Translations under genes and position numbers: made by a program
Notes under the pieces: generated by a model
Databases searched by the model: none
What the model was told of the DNA's origin: nothing
The model's input: only the letters and a program-made list of their open reading frames with translations
Assembly: GCF_001632745.1 (NCBI RefSeq)
Contig: NZ_LQRT01000002.1
Coordinates: 496,001-560,000 of the forward strand
Source of the DNA: Aquimarina aggregata
GTDB taxonomy: Bacteria > Bacteroidota > Bacteroidia > Flavobacteriales > Flavobacteriaceae
DNA: 64,000 nt
Direction: 5' to 3'
Part shown: positions 8,944 through 17,630 of the stretch, in pieces
Numbering within the stretch: the first letter of the stretch is position 1
Layout: each line of letters starts with the position of its first letter

Positions 8944-9354
8944 TTAATGTTTTCCAAAAACATGAACTTTTGCTCTTTTTCGAGATAGGTTCTTTGTGTC
9001 ATAAAAGAATGTAATATCTTTAATAACTCTTTTATTTCCCTTTAAATCTATTGTTTTAGAGGTACTTCTACGTGAAAAGTTATGTCTAAGCTGTATAATA
9101 TCTTTTTTGCCATTACCATATTCAATGACCATTTTATGCATGTTAATAGCCCCATTGGTGACTTTGATCTTTAATTTCTTAAATCCTCCTTTTTTGGCTG
9201 TTACATGTATTACATCTTTATCTAATCTATAGTTTACAGTTCTAGAACCTAAGTGATCCCATTCAATTTTAGTAAAACTAAAACTACTTGTAATAAGAAA
9301 TAAAGCTAATAGAATTGAGGTAACCGATACTCGTTGTAATGTTATTGCTTTCAT
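8944..9354 (-). CDS. small secreted protein, DUF2541-like
   Basis: 136 residues with a signal peptide (hydrophobic SILLALFLITSSFSF, about residues 12-27). The mature domain begins WDHLGSRTVNYRLDKDVI and contains KLKIKVTNGAI, VEYGNGKKD, IDLKGNKRVI and a basic C-terminus, the pattern I associate with DUF2541/YaaI-like periplasmic beta proteins. No catalytic motif. High Lys/Arg content. Family assignment is from memory of the pattern. Confidence 0.65.
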   Translation of the reverse strand: MKAITLQRVSVTSILLALFLITSSFSFTKIEWDHLGSRTVNYRLDKDVIHVTAKKGGFKKLKIKVTNGAINMHKMVIEYGNGKKDIIQLRHNFSRRSTSKTIDLKGNKRVIKDITFFYDTKNLSRKRAKVHVFGKH

Positions 9355-9420
9355 AGTTTTTAAATTTATTGATTTACTATTTTGACTATGAACGCGATAA
9401 AAGGTTTAATGTAGAAACAA

Positions 9421-9451
9421 AAAAAAGGAAACAAATCTTGTTTCCTTTTTT
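9421..9451. terminator. terminator downstream of the OmpA-family gene
   Basis: AAAAAAGGAAACAA (9421-9434), ATC loop, TTGTTTCCTTTTTT (9438-9451): perfect 14-bp stem with A/T tracts on both sides, 25 bases after the OmpA stop on the minus strand. Confidence 0.88.
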
Positions 9452-9475
9452 TTAAAATAATTTGAAATGTGACTT

Positions 9476-10309
9476 CTAGTTAGAAGAAAGCATAGCAAAA
9501 AATTTGTCCATATTTGGTAATAAAACAATTCTTGTTCGTCTATTTATAGCCATATTTTCTTGTGTATCATTTTCTACAAGAGGTTTATAACTACTTCTAC
9601 CAGATGCTATTAATTTAGCAGGATCTACATTATAAGAATTTTGTAATTTTCTTATAATAGACGTTGCTCTTTTAACACTAAGATCCCAGTTGTCTTGTAC
9701 CACAGCAGTACTAATAGTTCTAGGATCAGTATGTCCTTCAACCATTACTTCTAAACTTGGTTCAGAATTAATTACATCGGCTAATTTTTTTAAGATGTCG
9801 TCTGCTTTATTACTAACTCTAAAGCTTCCACTGTTAAATAGCATTTTATCTGATATAGAAATCATAACAACGGTATTATCTATATTAATAGAAATATCCT
9901 CATCTTCTTTAAGGTTATCAGATAATGAACTTTTTAAATTATGAGATACTGCTAAATTCATTGAATCCTTAAGAGTTTTTGCTCCTTGCAATTTTTGAGG
10001 ATCAACTTTTGATAAAGTTTCTCCCATTTTAGCTTTGGTGTTGTTAGAAATAGCAGCGATACCATCTACCATTACCATTTTTTCATTATTAGAATCTTTT
10101 AAAGAATTAATTTTAGAGTTATAATCGGCTACTCTTGCTTCAATCTTCGCAAATTTACCTTCTAGCTCTTCTTTTTCTACAGCTGTTCTTTGTAGTGTAC
10201 TTTGAGTATCCTGTAGTTGCTGTTCTAGAGCTACATATTTTTTCTTAGATACACATGATGTCATTAAAATGACCCCCGACAGTGCAATAAATGCAAATGA
10301 TTTTTTCAT
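9476..10309 (-). CDS. OmpA-family lipoprotein with coiled coil
   Basis: 277 residues. SPII signal with lipobox LMTSC (Cys19), coiled coil at about 24-72 (EQQLQDTQSTLQRTAVEKEELE), helical linker, then a C-terminal OmpA/MotB peptidoglycan-binding domain (about 150-265) with VEGHTDPRT, KRATSIIRKL and NRRTRIVL. Such proteins tether the outer membrane to the cell wall. Transcribed alone, ending at a strong terminator. Confidence 0.9.
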   Translation of the reverse strand: MKKSFAFIALSGVILMTSCVSKKKYVALEQQLQDTQSTLQRTAVEKEELEGKFAKIEARVADYNSKINSLKDSNNEKMVMVDGIAAISNNTKAKMGETLSKVDPQKLQGAKTLKDSMNLAVSHNLKSSLSDNLKEDEDISINIDNTVVMISISDKMLFNSGSFRVSNKADDILKKLADVINSEPSLEVMVEGHTDPRTISTAVVQDNWDLSVKRATSIIRKLQNSYNVDPAKLIASGRSSYKPLVENDTQENMAINRRTRIVLLPNMDKFFAMLSSN

Positions 10310-10629
10310 GGTTATTCAATTAATTATTATGCTCTTTTAACTATTGCATATTTTTTTTATTGCTTGTCTATCTATTAATTTTTTCACATCAATTTCTTAA
10401 AAAATGTTAATAAATTTAACTTTAATAGATATCCCACAATATAATTACGTTAGTACTGCATATAATATATTTTCTAATTTACTGTAAATCAAAAGTATAG
10501 ATTTTTGATATACTTGTGTCGAAGATTTTTTTTAAAATTAATTATTGTTTTATTGTAACAACGTATTATTTTTATGGTCATATTGTAAAAAAGAGATATC
10601 AGCCCAGATCTACTTAAATTTTTAATAAT
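10310..10629. other. 320-bp intergenic region, no gene seen
   Basis: Very AT-rich space between divergent OmpA lipoprotein and M23 peptidase genes, so it must hold both promoters. I found no exact TAnnTTTG element, no hairpin and no reading frame with coding character. Confidence 0.5.
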
Positions 10630-11583
10630 ATGTTTTTGAATTGTAAGAGGCAAATATCTTTAATTGTCATTATTTTATTTTTTTTAATACCAATACAAGT
10701 TTTATTTAGTCAACAAAAAAAACTTGATGTAAAGGAATATAAAGAGTTAATTATTAATGGTTCTTTTGTATATCTTCCGATATACAAAAACAAAAAACAG
10801 TTCTTACCAAAATACGTTATTCCAAATCCTTCTAATAAGGAATTTATTGCAAAGTGGGATAATCAAAATTTCAACCCTTATCGCGGAGAAAAGATAACGT
10901 ACCCGTTTCAATTAGCATTCGAGTCTACAAATTTTTCTTCTCCAGTAGATCGTAAAATGGTGGTTACCTCACGTTATGGATTAAGAAGAGGAAGACCACA
11001 TCAAGGGATAGATATAGACCTGCATATCGGCGATAGTGTAAAATCTGTATTAGATGGTAAAGTACGCTATGTTGGTTATCATGGGGGACATGGAAAAACT
11101 GTTATTGTAAGACACCGTAATGGATTAGAAACTGTTTATGCACATTTATCAAAGTATCTTGTTAAAGAAAACGAAGAAGTCAAAAAAGGGCAGGCTATAG
11201 GAAAAGGAGGAATAACAGGTAACTCTAGAGGGAGTCATCTGCATTTAGAAGTAAGATATCACGGAAAAAGTGTAAATCCCGAATATTTATTTGAATTTAC
11301 AAAGGAAGCTAAAATCCGATCAGATATACTTTATGTAACTCGTAAGTGGATGAATCCCAGATATCACAGATCTACTCGTAAAAGTAATGTTGTTGTTCAT
11401 AAAACTATTGATGATATAACAATACAAGAAGAGCAAAAACAAAAGACGTACATCGTTAAAAAGGGAGATACATTACATAGAATAGCTAATAGACATGGGT
11501 TAGCTGTATCAGAAATTTGTAAGAAAAATTCGATAAAATATAATGCCGTTTTAAAAATAGGGCAGCAAATTATCGTGAATTAA
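10630..11583 (+). CDS. secreted M23 peptidase with C-terminal LysM
   Basis: 317 residues. N-terminal signal anchor (LIVIILFFLIPIQVLF), then an M23 LytM-type metallopeptidase at about 115-225 with HQGIDID (His and Asp Zn ligands) and HLHLEVRY (third ligand and catalytic His), then a LysM repeat at about 273-316 (YIVKKGDTLHRIANRHGL...KIGQQIIV). It should cleave peptidoglycan cross-links in the periplasm and bind glycan by LysM. All zinc-site residues are present, so it is probably active. Confidence 0.92.
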   Translation: MFLNCKRQISLIVIILFFLIPIQVLFSQQKKLDVKEYKELIINGSFVYLPIYKNKKQFLPKYVIPNPSNKEFIAKWDNQNFNPYRGEKITYPFQLAFESTNFSSPVDRKMVVTSRYGLRRGRPHQGIDIDLHIGDSVKSVLDGKVRYVGYHGGHGKTVIVRHRNGLETVYAHLSKYLVKENEEVKKGQAIGKGGITGNSRGSHLHLEVRYHGKSVNPEYLFEFTKEAKIRSDILYVTRKWMNPRYHRSTRKSNVVVHKTIDDITIQEEQKQKTYIVKKGDTLHRIANRHGLAVSEICKKNSIKYNAVLKIGQQIIVN

Positions 11584-11590
11584 AAAATAA

Positions 11591-12853
11591 CTATTGATTC
11601 AGTATTGGATTTTCAAGATGTTTATTGATTATTTCTAATAAATGATTTTTGGTATAGGGCTTAAGAATATAATCATTTAAACCTGCGTGAATAATTTGTC
11701 TGTTTAATTGAGTAATATCAACAGCTGTTAATGCTATAACAGGAGTTTTAAGATTAAATTCTCTTATTCTTTTAGTAGTACCAATTCCATTTAATTTAGG
11801 CATGTTAATATCCATAAGGATAACATCATATCGATTCTCTCTCACCAATTCTATAGCATCAAAACCATTATCGATCGTTGTACACTCAAAATGCTCTTTA
11901 GAAAGAATTTTATCGGCTACTAATAAATTTAGTTTATTGTCATCTACTATAAGAGCTTTTCGTTTGGTATTTGTATTAGCCTCATTGCTATTATTATGGT
12001 CTTCGATATTATCGTTTTTATCGTCCTGTACCTGTAAGTCTAAAACAAGAGCATATTCAGAACCTTCTTGTGCATTTTTTTGAATGATAATATCACCATT
12101 GATCACATTTACTAAGCCTTTAACTATTCTTGAGTTAATACCAGTACCTAAATAAGATTTCTTTGCACTTTCAACGTTAATAAATTCTTGGTATATAGAT
12201 TTTTGATCTTCTGAAGAAATATCATCCCCATTATGTTTAACCTTAAAAGAGATATTATTACTGTTATGTTTACTTTTAATTAAATGTACAGAAAAATATA
12301 CGTCTCCATTTTTTGTAAATCGTAAGGCATTACTAATAAGATTCATCAAAATTTGTGATAGAATAGAAGCATCGCCAATGACCATTGGATTAATTTCGGG
12401 ATCGAAATCATAATGCAATGTATTATCACTATTATCTGTTGCGTAACTAAATGAATTTACAAGGTTTTGAGTCACTTCCTGAAGGTTAAACAAATTGTTT
12501 TGGGACTTAATACCTTCAACATCTAAATAATTTATATGAAGTACATTATTAATAAGATTTAATAAGTAATCTCCAGAAAATTTCAGAGATTTTAGTTTTT
12601 TATCATCTTTAAGTTCTGGATATTCTTCGGCAATAAGATTTGTTAATCCCATAATGCCGTATAATGGAGTTCTTAATTCTTGACTAAGGACAGTAATGTA
12701 GTCTTGTTGTCTATGTATTTGTTTTTTTGTTTCCCTTTGTAAAGACTTTAACTCTCTATCCTTATTCTTTAGTGATTTTTTAAGACCATAATATTGTATC
12801 AACAAAAAGAGAATTATAGATAGAAGTATTCCTCCGATGATATAGTAAGTCAT
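11591..12853 (-). CDS. hybrid histidine kinase/response regulator with degenerate kinase motifs
   Basis: 420 residues: one N-terminal membrane helix (3-22), short coiled linker, HisKA-like segment, ATPase-like domain, and a C-terminal receiver (298-415). The H-box reads SQELRTPLYG: Gln58 (CAA) takes the place of the phosphoacceptor His. N-box NLISNALRF is kept, but the D-box has become VKHNGDDIS in place of DTGxGI, while the GTGI segment remains. The receiver keeps Asp348, Thr376 and Lys398. It therefore probably cannot autophosphorylate and may work as a scaffold or as a receiver charged by another kinase. No cognate regulator is adjacent. Confidence 0.85.
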   Translation of the reverse strand: MTYYIIGGILLSIILFLLIQYYGLKKSLKNKDRELKSLQRETKKQIHRQQDYITVLSQELRTPLYGIMGLTNLIAEEYPELKDDKKLKSLKFSGDYLLNLINNVLHINYLDVEGIKSQNNLFNLQEVTQNLVNSFSYATDNSDNTLHYDFDPEINPMVIGDASILSQILMNLISNALRFTKNGDVYFSVHLIKSKHNSNNISFKVKHNGDDISSEDQKSIYQEFINVESAKKSYLGTGINSRIVKGLVNVINGDIIIQKNAQEGSEYALVLDLQVQDDKNDNIEDHNNSNEANTNTKRKALIVDDNKLNLLVADKILSKEHFECTTIDNGFDAIELVRENRYDVILMDINMPKLNGIGTTKRIREFNLKTPVIALTAVDITQLNRQIIHAGLNDYILKPYTKNHLLEIINKHLENPILNQ

Positions 12854-13004
12854 AGAACCTTTTTACGACAAAGATAATGTATATCTAATAAGTAAGTAGT
12901 GAGGATTTCCCCAAAATATTGAAATCCGAAAAAGTTTTTTTATATTATTAACAGCCATAATATAGTATATTATTTATCTTTATGGCACATTAGTTGATGT
13001 TTTT

Positions 13005-13658
13005 ATGAGTATGAGATCACTGTTTTGTTTATGTTTTTCGATTTGTATTTGTTCATTTGTGAATGGGCAAGTGGAAACGGGTTCGTCAATTAAAATAGAT
13101 AGAGAGAGTGATCTTAAAGCTAGTAAATTTGATTTATCAACTGGTTTAGAAACACCTAAATCGGATAGTAAAATTACGCTATATAGCCTTCCGAAAGAAT
13201 TATCTGAATATGGAAGACCTAAGAGACCCTTTAATATGAATGGCGATGATGGTTTTTTTAAACCAAATACAGAAATTACGCCTAAGTGGTTTAAAAAAGA
13301 TAAAGCTATCAAAGATGAGTTTAAAAGTGATCAGTATCTAGGAGATTTCAAAAGTTCAGGCAAATTTGTTCATCTTGTATACAGAGATCATGAGCATGTA
13401 GATGGAGATCAGGTACGCATCTTTATAAATGATGATGTGATTAGATCTAAAATTTATCTATCTAGCGCTTTTCAAGGTATTAAAATCAATTTGACCAAAG
13501 GATTTAATAAAATAGATATTCAGGCTTTAAATCAAGGAGAATCAGGTCCCAATACTGCAGAATTTCAGCTCTATGATGATCAAGGTGTCCTAATAACGGG
13601 AAATGAGTGGAATCTTACTACAGGAGTAAAAGCAACTATGATTGTTGTAAAAGAATAA
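13005..13658 (+). CDS. secreted hypothetical protein
   Basis: 217 residues with a signal peptide (LFCLCFSICICSFVNGQ, cleavage near residue 22). The mature protein starts with a charged, proline-poor linker and ends in a beta-rich domain (about 110-217; VHLVYRDHEHVDGDQVRIFINDD) that looks like a calcium- or carbohydrate-type beta sandwich, but I recognise no family. It seems monocistronic. A second in-frame ATG at 13011 is possible. Confidence 0.7.
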   Translation: MSMRSLFCLCFSICICSFVNGQVETGSSIKIDRESDLKASKFDLSTGLETPKSDSKITLYSLPKELSEYGRPKRPFNMNGDDGFFKPNTEITPKWFKKDKAIKDEFKSDQYLGDFKSSGKFVHLVYRDHEHVDGDQVRIFINDDVIRSKIYLSSAFQGIKINLTKGFNKIDIQALNQGESGPNTAEFQLYDDQGVLITGNEWNLTTGVKATMIVVKE

Positions 13659-13705
13659 TTATCAAGATCACTCATAATCCTGTATTTCTTAAATAGTTTT
13701 GCAAA

Positions 13706-14134
13706 TTATGAAATCCAAGCTTTTACTGTGGTTTTTTTTGAAAACCAGATTAAAAAGATTGCAACAAGCAACACAAGTATAGGCATTACCATTCTACTTC
13801 CTGACAGAACAATAAAATCTTGTAAAAAGAAATTGTAGGTTGTTTGCATAACTATACCGATCAAAGAAAGTATAAATAGAATTGATGCTATTTTTTTTCT
13901 TAAAAGTAATAAAATACACCCTAGAGCACCTGCAAATACAGCAATGGCAAAGGCAGCAGTTACCCACGCAGGCATGTTATTATAGAAACTTTGTTCTGCT
14001 TCTGGTAAAGAAGCTATAGCTTCATCTGTAATATATGCTTGAGCCAAATAGGCAAGAACACCCATTATATTCCAAAGTAAGGCAAGAATTGCAATAATCC
14101 AGAACCAAATAGGAGGTTTGTTGGCGATTTTCAT
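13706..14134 (-). CDS. four-helix integral membrane protein
   Basis: 142 residues with four predicted membrane spans (about 9-31, 58-78, 83-104 and 115-133). N-terminus KPPIWFWIIAILALLWNIMGVLAYLAQ and the loop AEQSFYNNMPAWVTAAFAIAVFAGALGC match a small family common in Flavobacteria that is often labelled 'sugar transporter' without experimental basis. Function unknown. Confidence 0.72.
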   Translation of the reverse strand: MKIANKPPIWFWIIAILALLWNIMGVLAYLAQAYITDEAIASLPEAEQSFYNNMPAWVTAAFAIAVFAGALGCILLLLRKKIASILFILSLIGIVMQTTYNFFLQDFIVLSGSRMVMPILVLLVAIFLIWFSKKTTVKAWIS

Positions 14135-14268
14135 GATAATTTGTTATTTAGTTGTTTGTCATAACAAGATACCCAGAAACCTCATAAAATACAAATCACC
14201 TGTTTTATGAATAAAATTTCACAGAATAATCAGACCTTACTACTGTAGAATTAGGAATAAGATTGTAA

Positions 14269-14634
14269 TTAAGTTTTTAAACTAGAACCGTTAGTAGTTT
14301 TTGTACTTTCTAGTTTTTCTAAACGCTTTTTTATTAAATCTAGATCACTTGTAAGTGCAGATAAATCAATTTTCTCTAATTCTTTGTCTCGAAACATTTG
14401 TTGGCTCATGTCAAATAAATAATAAGGGTTTACATCAAAAATTTCAATAATATTTTTTAAAATATCATATCCAGGTTTTGTTCTTTTTCTGCTTCCATCT
14501 GGTTGTAAACGCCCTCCCGTAATACTATCAATAGTAGTACTGGTAACGCCAATTTTGGCAGCAAAAGAATTGTTCGACAAGTCTAATTCCTCAATTATTT
14601 CCTTAACTCTTTTATGAATATCCATTGAATCCAT
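14269..14634 (-). CDS. XRE/Cro-C1 type regulator divergent from the contractile-tail operon
   Basis: 121 residues. HTH at about 15-75 (NNSFAAKIGVTSTTIDSITGGRLQPDG), a short linker containing VNPYYLFDMSQ, and a C-terminal coiled coil (DLDLIKKRLEKLE) for dimerisation. It has no LexA-like S24 peptidase domain, so RecA-induced cleavage is not expected. Divergent location, with its start 173 bases from the first tail gene and a predicted promoter between, makes it the best local candidate for controlling the injection system. That link is inference. Confidence 0.8.
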   Translation of the reverse strand: MDSMDIHKRVKEIIEELDLSNNSFAAKIGVTSTTIDSITGGRLQPDGSRKRTKPGYDILKNIIEIFDVNPYYLFDMSQQMFRDKELEKIDLSALTSDLDLIKKRLEKLESTKTTNGSSLKT

Positions 14635-14670
14635 AATAATTATTTAACAGCAATATTCTGTAAAATGTTT

Positions 14671-14699
14671 TTGTATTCGGTAATATGTTGGTATATTTA
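14671..14699 (+). promoter_or_regulatory. predicted promoter of the contractile-tail operon
   Basis: TTG (14671-14673), 18-base spacer, TATATTTA (14692-14699; 7/8 to TAnnTTTG). A start near 14706 gives a roughly 100-base leader before ATG 14808. The near-repeat GGTAATAT/GGTATATT at the -7 box could be an operator for the divergent XRE protein. Confidence 0.45.
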
Positions 14700-14807
14700 A
14701 GGGGTAATTATCTACACAATAAATGTATACAAAATAAATTGAATAATGGTTTTTCAAAAGAAGAAAGAACTGAAAAGAAAGAAATTAAATTTACTAAATC
14801 AATAATT

Positions 14808-15500
14808 ATGGTCTTACAGCAATTTTACGAGCAAAAGAAAAAAAAGATACATGAGATCATAAATCCGGGTCAAACGCAAAATGATACTGTGCGTTTATTT
14901 AATGATAATGTTTTTGAGGATACTGGGGTTACATACCCACTTATCTTGTTTAAGTATAATAATATTGTCTGGAATACTTCTTCCGAGAAAGAATATAAAG
15001 CCGATGTTGACTTTAGTGTCTTTGTAATACTAGCGCCTTCCTATGCAAATGATTATTTAGAAAGCTTTGAATTGGCTCGTAAAATAGATCAAGCCATTCT
15101 AATTCATCCTAATAAAAGTGAAAGAACTAAGAATGAACAAGATATTTTGAATGGTGTAACTACTATACCATTGATTACAAATTCTGCATTAAAAGTGCGA
15201 GAAGGACAATATACTGTAGAGGATGATCACTGGGCAAAAAACAATTATTACATCTGGGAAATTAATTATAGTACTACGCTAATAGAGAAAGAGTATAAAA
15301 AACGATATACGATGATTTCTAATGAATTCTTTGTTCAAAATGATATAGATGAAGATAAAGAATTGGTAAGAAAGAATCTTAAAGAAATTGGATACGATTT
15401 AGATGATTATAACGAAGTTGAATATAATGGAAAAAAATTATTAGTATATAAAAATGTAGAAGAACATCTTATTGTGAATAATAAGGATGTAGAACTTTAA
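14808..15500 (+). CDS. phage-tail-terminator-like protein, first gene of the contractile-tail operon
   Basis: 230 residues from ATG 14808; the frame is open upstream to 14685 but that part precedes the predicted transcription start. A central beta-rich segment (DVDFSVFVILAPSYANDYLESFELARKIDQAI) followed by NSALKVREGQYTVEDDHWAKNNYYIWEINYSTTL resembles proteins found just before sheath genes in Bacteroidota contractile tails. By position and fold pattern it may cap the tail tube (gpU/Afp16-like role). This assignment is inferred, not motif-proven. The C-terminal ~50 residues are acidic. Confidence 0.6.
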   Translation: MVLQQFYEQKKKKIHEIINPGQTQNDTVRLFNDNVFEDTGVTYPLILFKYNNIVWNTSSEKEYKADVDFSVFVILAPSYANDYLESFELARKIDQAILIHPNKSERTKNEQDILNGVTTIPLITNSALKVREGQYTVEDDHWAKNNYYIWEINYSTTLIEKEYKKRYTMISNEFFVQNDIDEDKELVRKNLKEIGYDLDDYNEVEYNGKKLLVYKNVEEHLIVNNKDVEL

Positions 15501-15546
15501 TCATAATTAATTTTTTTAAAAAACTAAGCTCACAAATAAAGTAAAT

Positions 15547-15726
15547 ATGAAAAGAAAAAATGATTTGCTAGAAAAAAGAAGAAGATACGTTCAAAATTAC
15601 GTTTTAGAGAATCAAGATAAGCAAATGAAGCTTATTGTTGCAGAACTTTCTGAACGATTGTTTTTATCAGAGCGCACAATTTACAACATACTAAATCAGA
15701 GCCCTATTTTGGTTGAAGTTGCATAA
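15547..15726 (+). CDS. 59-residue helix-turn-helix protein inside the tail operon
   Basis: A small gene starting ATG 15547 and ending TAA 15724-15726. The basic N-terminus (KRKNDLLEKRRRY) precedes a helix-turn-helix: IVAELSERLFLSERTIYNILNQ, with the turn at residues FLS and a recognition helix ERTIYNIL. It lies 46 bases after the terminator-like gene and 112 before the sheath gene, in front of a second possible promoter. Likely a DNA-binding regulator of late tail genes; no dimerisation domain is visible. Confidence 0.72.
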   Translation: MKRKNDLLEKRRRYVQNYVLENQDKQMKLIVAELSERLFLSERTIYNILNQSPILVEVA

Positions 15727-15744
15727 ATTACTGAAACTACTGTT

Positions 15745-15778
15745 TTTGTAATACGTGTTTTTCATTTTTTTTAGTTTG
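15745..15778 (+). promoter_or_regulatory. possible internal promoter for sheath and tube genes
   Basis: TTTG (15745-15748), 22-base spacer, TTAGTTTG (15771-15778; 7/8 to TAnnTTTG). It would start transcripts about 55 bases before the sheath ATG and give the two most abundant structural proteins their own promoter. Confidence 0.35.
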
Positions 15779-15838
15779 CTATTTTATCTTTAGGTGTTAA
15801 ACACTATAAAGTATAAACTTAAATTAAATTCATACATA

Positions 15839-17107
15839 ATGGGTAATTTATTAAATGACGTTGTTATCAACAAATTGTCTGGTGGTTTAGGCCGTAGGAC
15901 TCCTGATAGGGATATGGTTTCTGGACTATTATTTGATTTATCTCCTTCAGGAACAAAGAAAAGTGAAAACCCAAATATAGAAGTAGGACGTTTATATAGA
16001 TTTGCGTCATTAGAAGATGCAGAGGGTTCAGGATTTGTAAGTTCTATAGATAAAAATGGCTGTTCTGTTTATTATCAAATAGCACAGTTTTTCAGAATTA
16101 ATCCTTCTGGAGATTTATTAGTAATGGGAGTTGATAATTCTGTTGCTATTGGTGATAACACTGAGGATACCTATCAGAATTTAGTTGCACAAACTGACAA
16201 TTTATTGACAAAAGCAAACGGAGAAATTAGACAACTTGCTGTTTCATTTGGTAAATTAACTACAACATTTGCAGAAACTACTGGTGCTGTGGGTGTAGCA
16301 GCAACAATAACTAGAAAAGCTTTTGAAACAGATTATAGACCATTAGAAATCCTTTTAGAAGGTAAAGGTTTTGGGGAGTTAATAGTAGATGGTGGTCCTG
16401 GTGTCGCAACTGCAGAAAACTTAAGAGGACTTAATGCTCCTAACGTATCAGTAACTATTGCTATGGATCCTGAAAAAGCTAACGAAACCGGTGGTAATTT
16501 TAAAAATACGGCAGCGGTAGGTGTTTTGTTAGGAGCAGTGTCAAGAGCAAAAGTATCTGAAAATATAGCTTGGATAGAGAAATTTAATCTTACCGGAGAA
16601 GGCTTTAGATCAGTAGGTTATGTCGGAGGTTTAGATTTACCTACAGAAGGTGATCAAGGAACCTTAAATAATCTTGGATATATTTTTAGTCGTAAACATA
16701 TTGGTATTCCTGGAGTTTATTTTAATGACAGTCATACATGCACTTTAGAAACAGACGATTTTGCTTTTATAGAAGCTAATCGAACAATTAATAAAGCTGC
16801 CAGAATTTCACGGACAGCACTACTTCCAAAACTTAATTCACCAGTATTGGTTGATCCAGAAACAGGTAAACTACCTCCTTCTGTAGTAAAAGGTTATGAA
16901 ACTCTTTGTAGATCGGCATTAGAGCGCATGATAAGTAATGAGGAAGCTTCAGATATAGATGTTTTTGTAGATCCTAATCAGGATATCCTAGCAAATTCTC
17001 AGTTAAATATAAAGATTGCAATTGTGCCTTTAGGAACGGCACGTAAAATTGTAGTTGATCTAGGATTTAAGAACCCATTTCAAATTAACGCTGCGGCGGC
17101 ATCATAA
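15839..17107 (+). CDS. contractile tail sheath protein
   Basis: 422 residues from ATG 15839. The single sheath gene of the locus. The central block (LEILLEGKGFGELIVDGGPGVATAENLRGLNAPNVSVTIAMDPE) and C-terminal LGTARKIVVDLGFKNPF fit the conserved sheath core that polymerises around the tube and contracts. Longer and shorter sheath paralogues, as in Afp or PVC clusters (three sheaths), are absent, which is a phage- or tailocin-like feature. Followed by the tube gene after 25 bases, the standard sheath-tube order. Confidence 0.85.
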   Translation: MGNLLNDVVINKLSGGLGRRTPDRDMVSGLLFDLSPSGTKKSENPNIEVGRLYRFASLEDAEGSGFVSSIDKNGCSVYYQIAQFFRINPSGDLLVMGVDNSVAIGDNTEDTYQNLVAQTDNLLTKANGEIRQLAVSFGKLTTTFAETTGAVGVAATITRKAFETDYRPLEILLEGKGFGELIVDGGPGVATAENLRGLNAPNVSVTIAMDPEKANETGGNFKNTAAVGVLLGAVSRAKVSENIAWIEKFNLTGEGFRSVGYVGGLDLPTEGDQGTLNNLGYIFSRKHIGIPGVYFNDSHTCTLETDDFAFIEANRTINKAARISRTALLPKLNSPVLVDPETGKLPPSVVKGYETLCRSALERMISNEEASDIDVFVDPNQDILANSQLNIKIAIVPLGTARKIVVDLGFKNPFQINAAAAS

Positions 17108-17132
17108 ATAATAATAGTATAAAATAAGAAAT

Positions 17133-17558
17133 ATGTCACATTTACCATTAATAAACGGCCAACGACATAGTTGGTCCTCTATAGAAGTAAATCTTTTAGA
17201 TCGCATCGTTACCGGGATTACGTCTATTAGTTATGACGATACAGAAATGAAAGAAAACCATTATGGTGCAGGTAATATGCCAGTACATAGAGGTAGAGGG
17301 AAATACGAAGCTAATGCGTCGATGACACTGTATAACTACGAAGTTGAAGCAATACAAGCAGCATTACCCAGAGGACAGCGATTAATGGATTCACCACCTT
17401 TTGATGTAAAAGTTAGTTTTTTAGATGAAAGTAATGCCATAATTACGCATGTTATTCGTAATTGTGAGTTTAAATCTAATAACCGAAACATGAGTCAGGG
17501 TGATACAAAAATTGAAGTTTCAATAGATTTGATCGTTTCGCATATCGAGTGGAACTAG
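17133..17558 (+). CDS. tail tube protein
   Basis: 141 residues, all-beta, directly downstream of the sheath. Blocks INGQRHSWSSIEVNLLDRIVTGITSISYDD, GNMPVHRGRGKYEANASMTLYNYEVEAIQ and NMSQGDTKIEVSIDLIVSHIEWN have the alternation typical of the gp19/Hcp-like beta-barrel subunit whose rings form the inner tube. Ends 29 bases before a terminator hairpin, so sheath and tube messages can be made in excess. Confidence 0.82.
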   Translation: MSHLPLINGQRHSWSSIEVNLLDRIVTGITSISYDDTEMKENHYGAGNMPVHRGRGKYEANASMTLYNYEVEAIQAALPRGQRLMDSPPFDVKVSFLDESNAIITHVIRNCEFKSNNRNMSQGDTKIEVSIDLIVSHIEWN

Positions 17559-17586
17559 AAAGAATTTTTAGAATATAGAATACAAC

Positions 17587-17624
17587 AACCCCAGACGGTA
17601 TTAATTGTTTTGGGGTTTGTTTTT
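17587..17624 (+). terminator. hairpin between tube and chaperone genes
   Basis: AACCCCA (17587-17593) pairs with TGGGGTT (17611-17617), followed by TGTTTTT. A partial terminator here would lower expression of everything after the tube gene. It also rules out the upstream in-frame start of the next gene. Confidence 0.6.
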
Positions 17625-17630
17625 AACATA

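Noticed and set aside
14685..14807. N-terminal extension of the tail-terminator-like protein
   Set aside because: The extra 41 codons overlap the predicted -7 element and leader and are of low-complexity Lys/Asn content; ATG 14808 begins the conserved-looking part.
17610..17630. Upstream start of the chaperone-like gene
   Set aside because: It lies within the right arm and U tract of the terminator hairpin.
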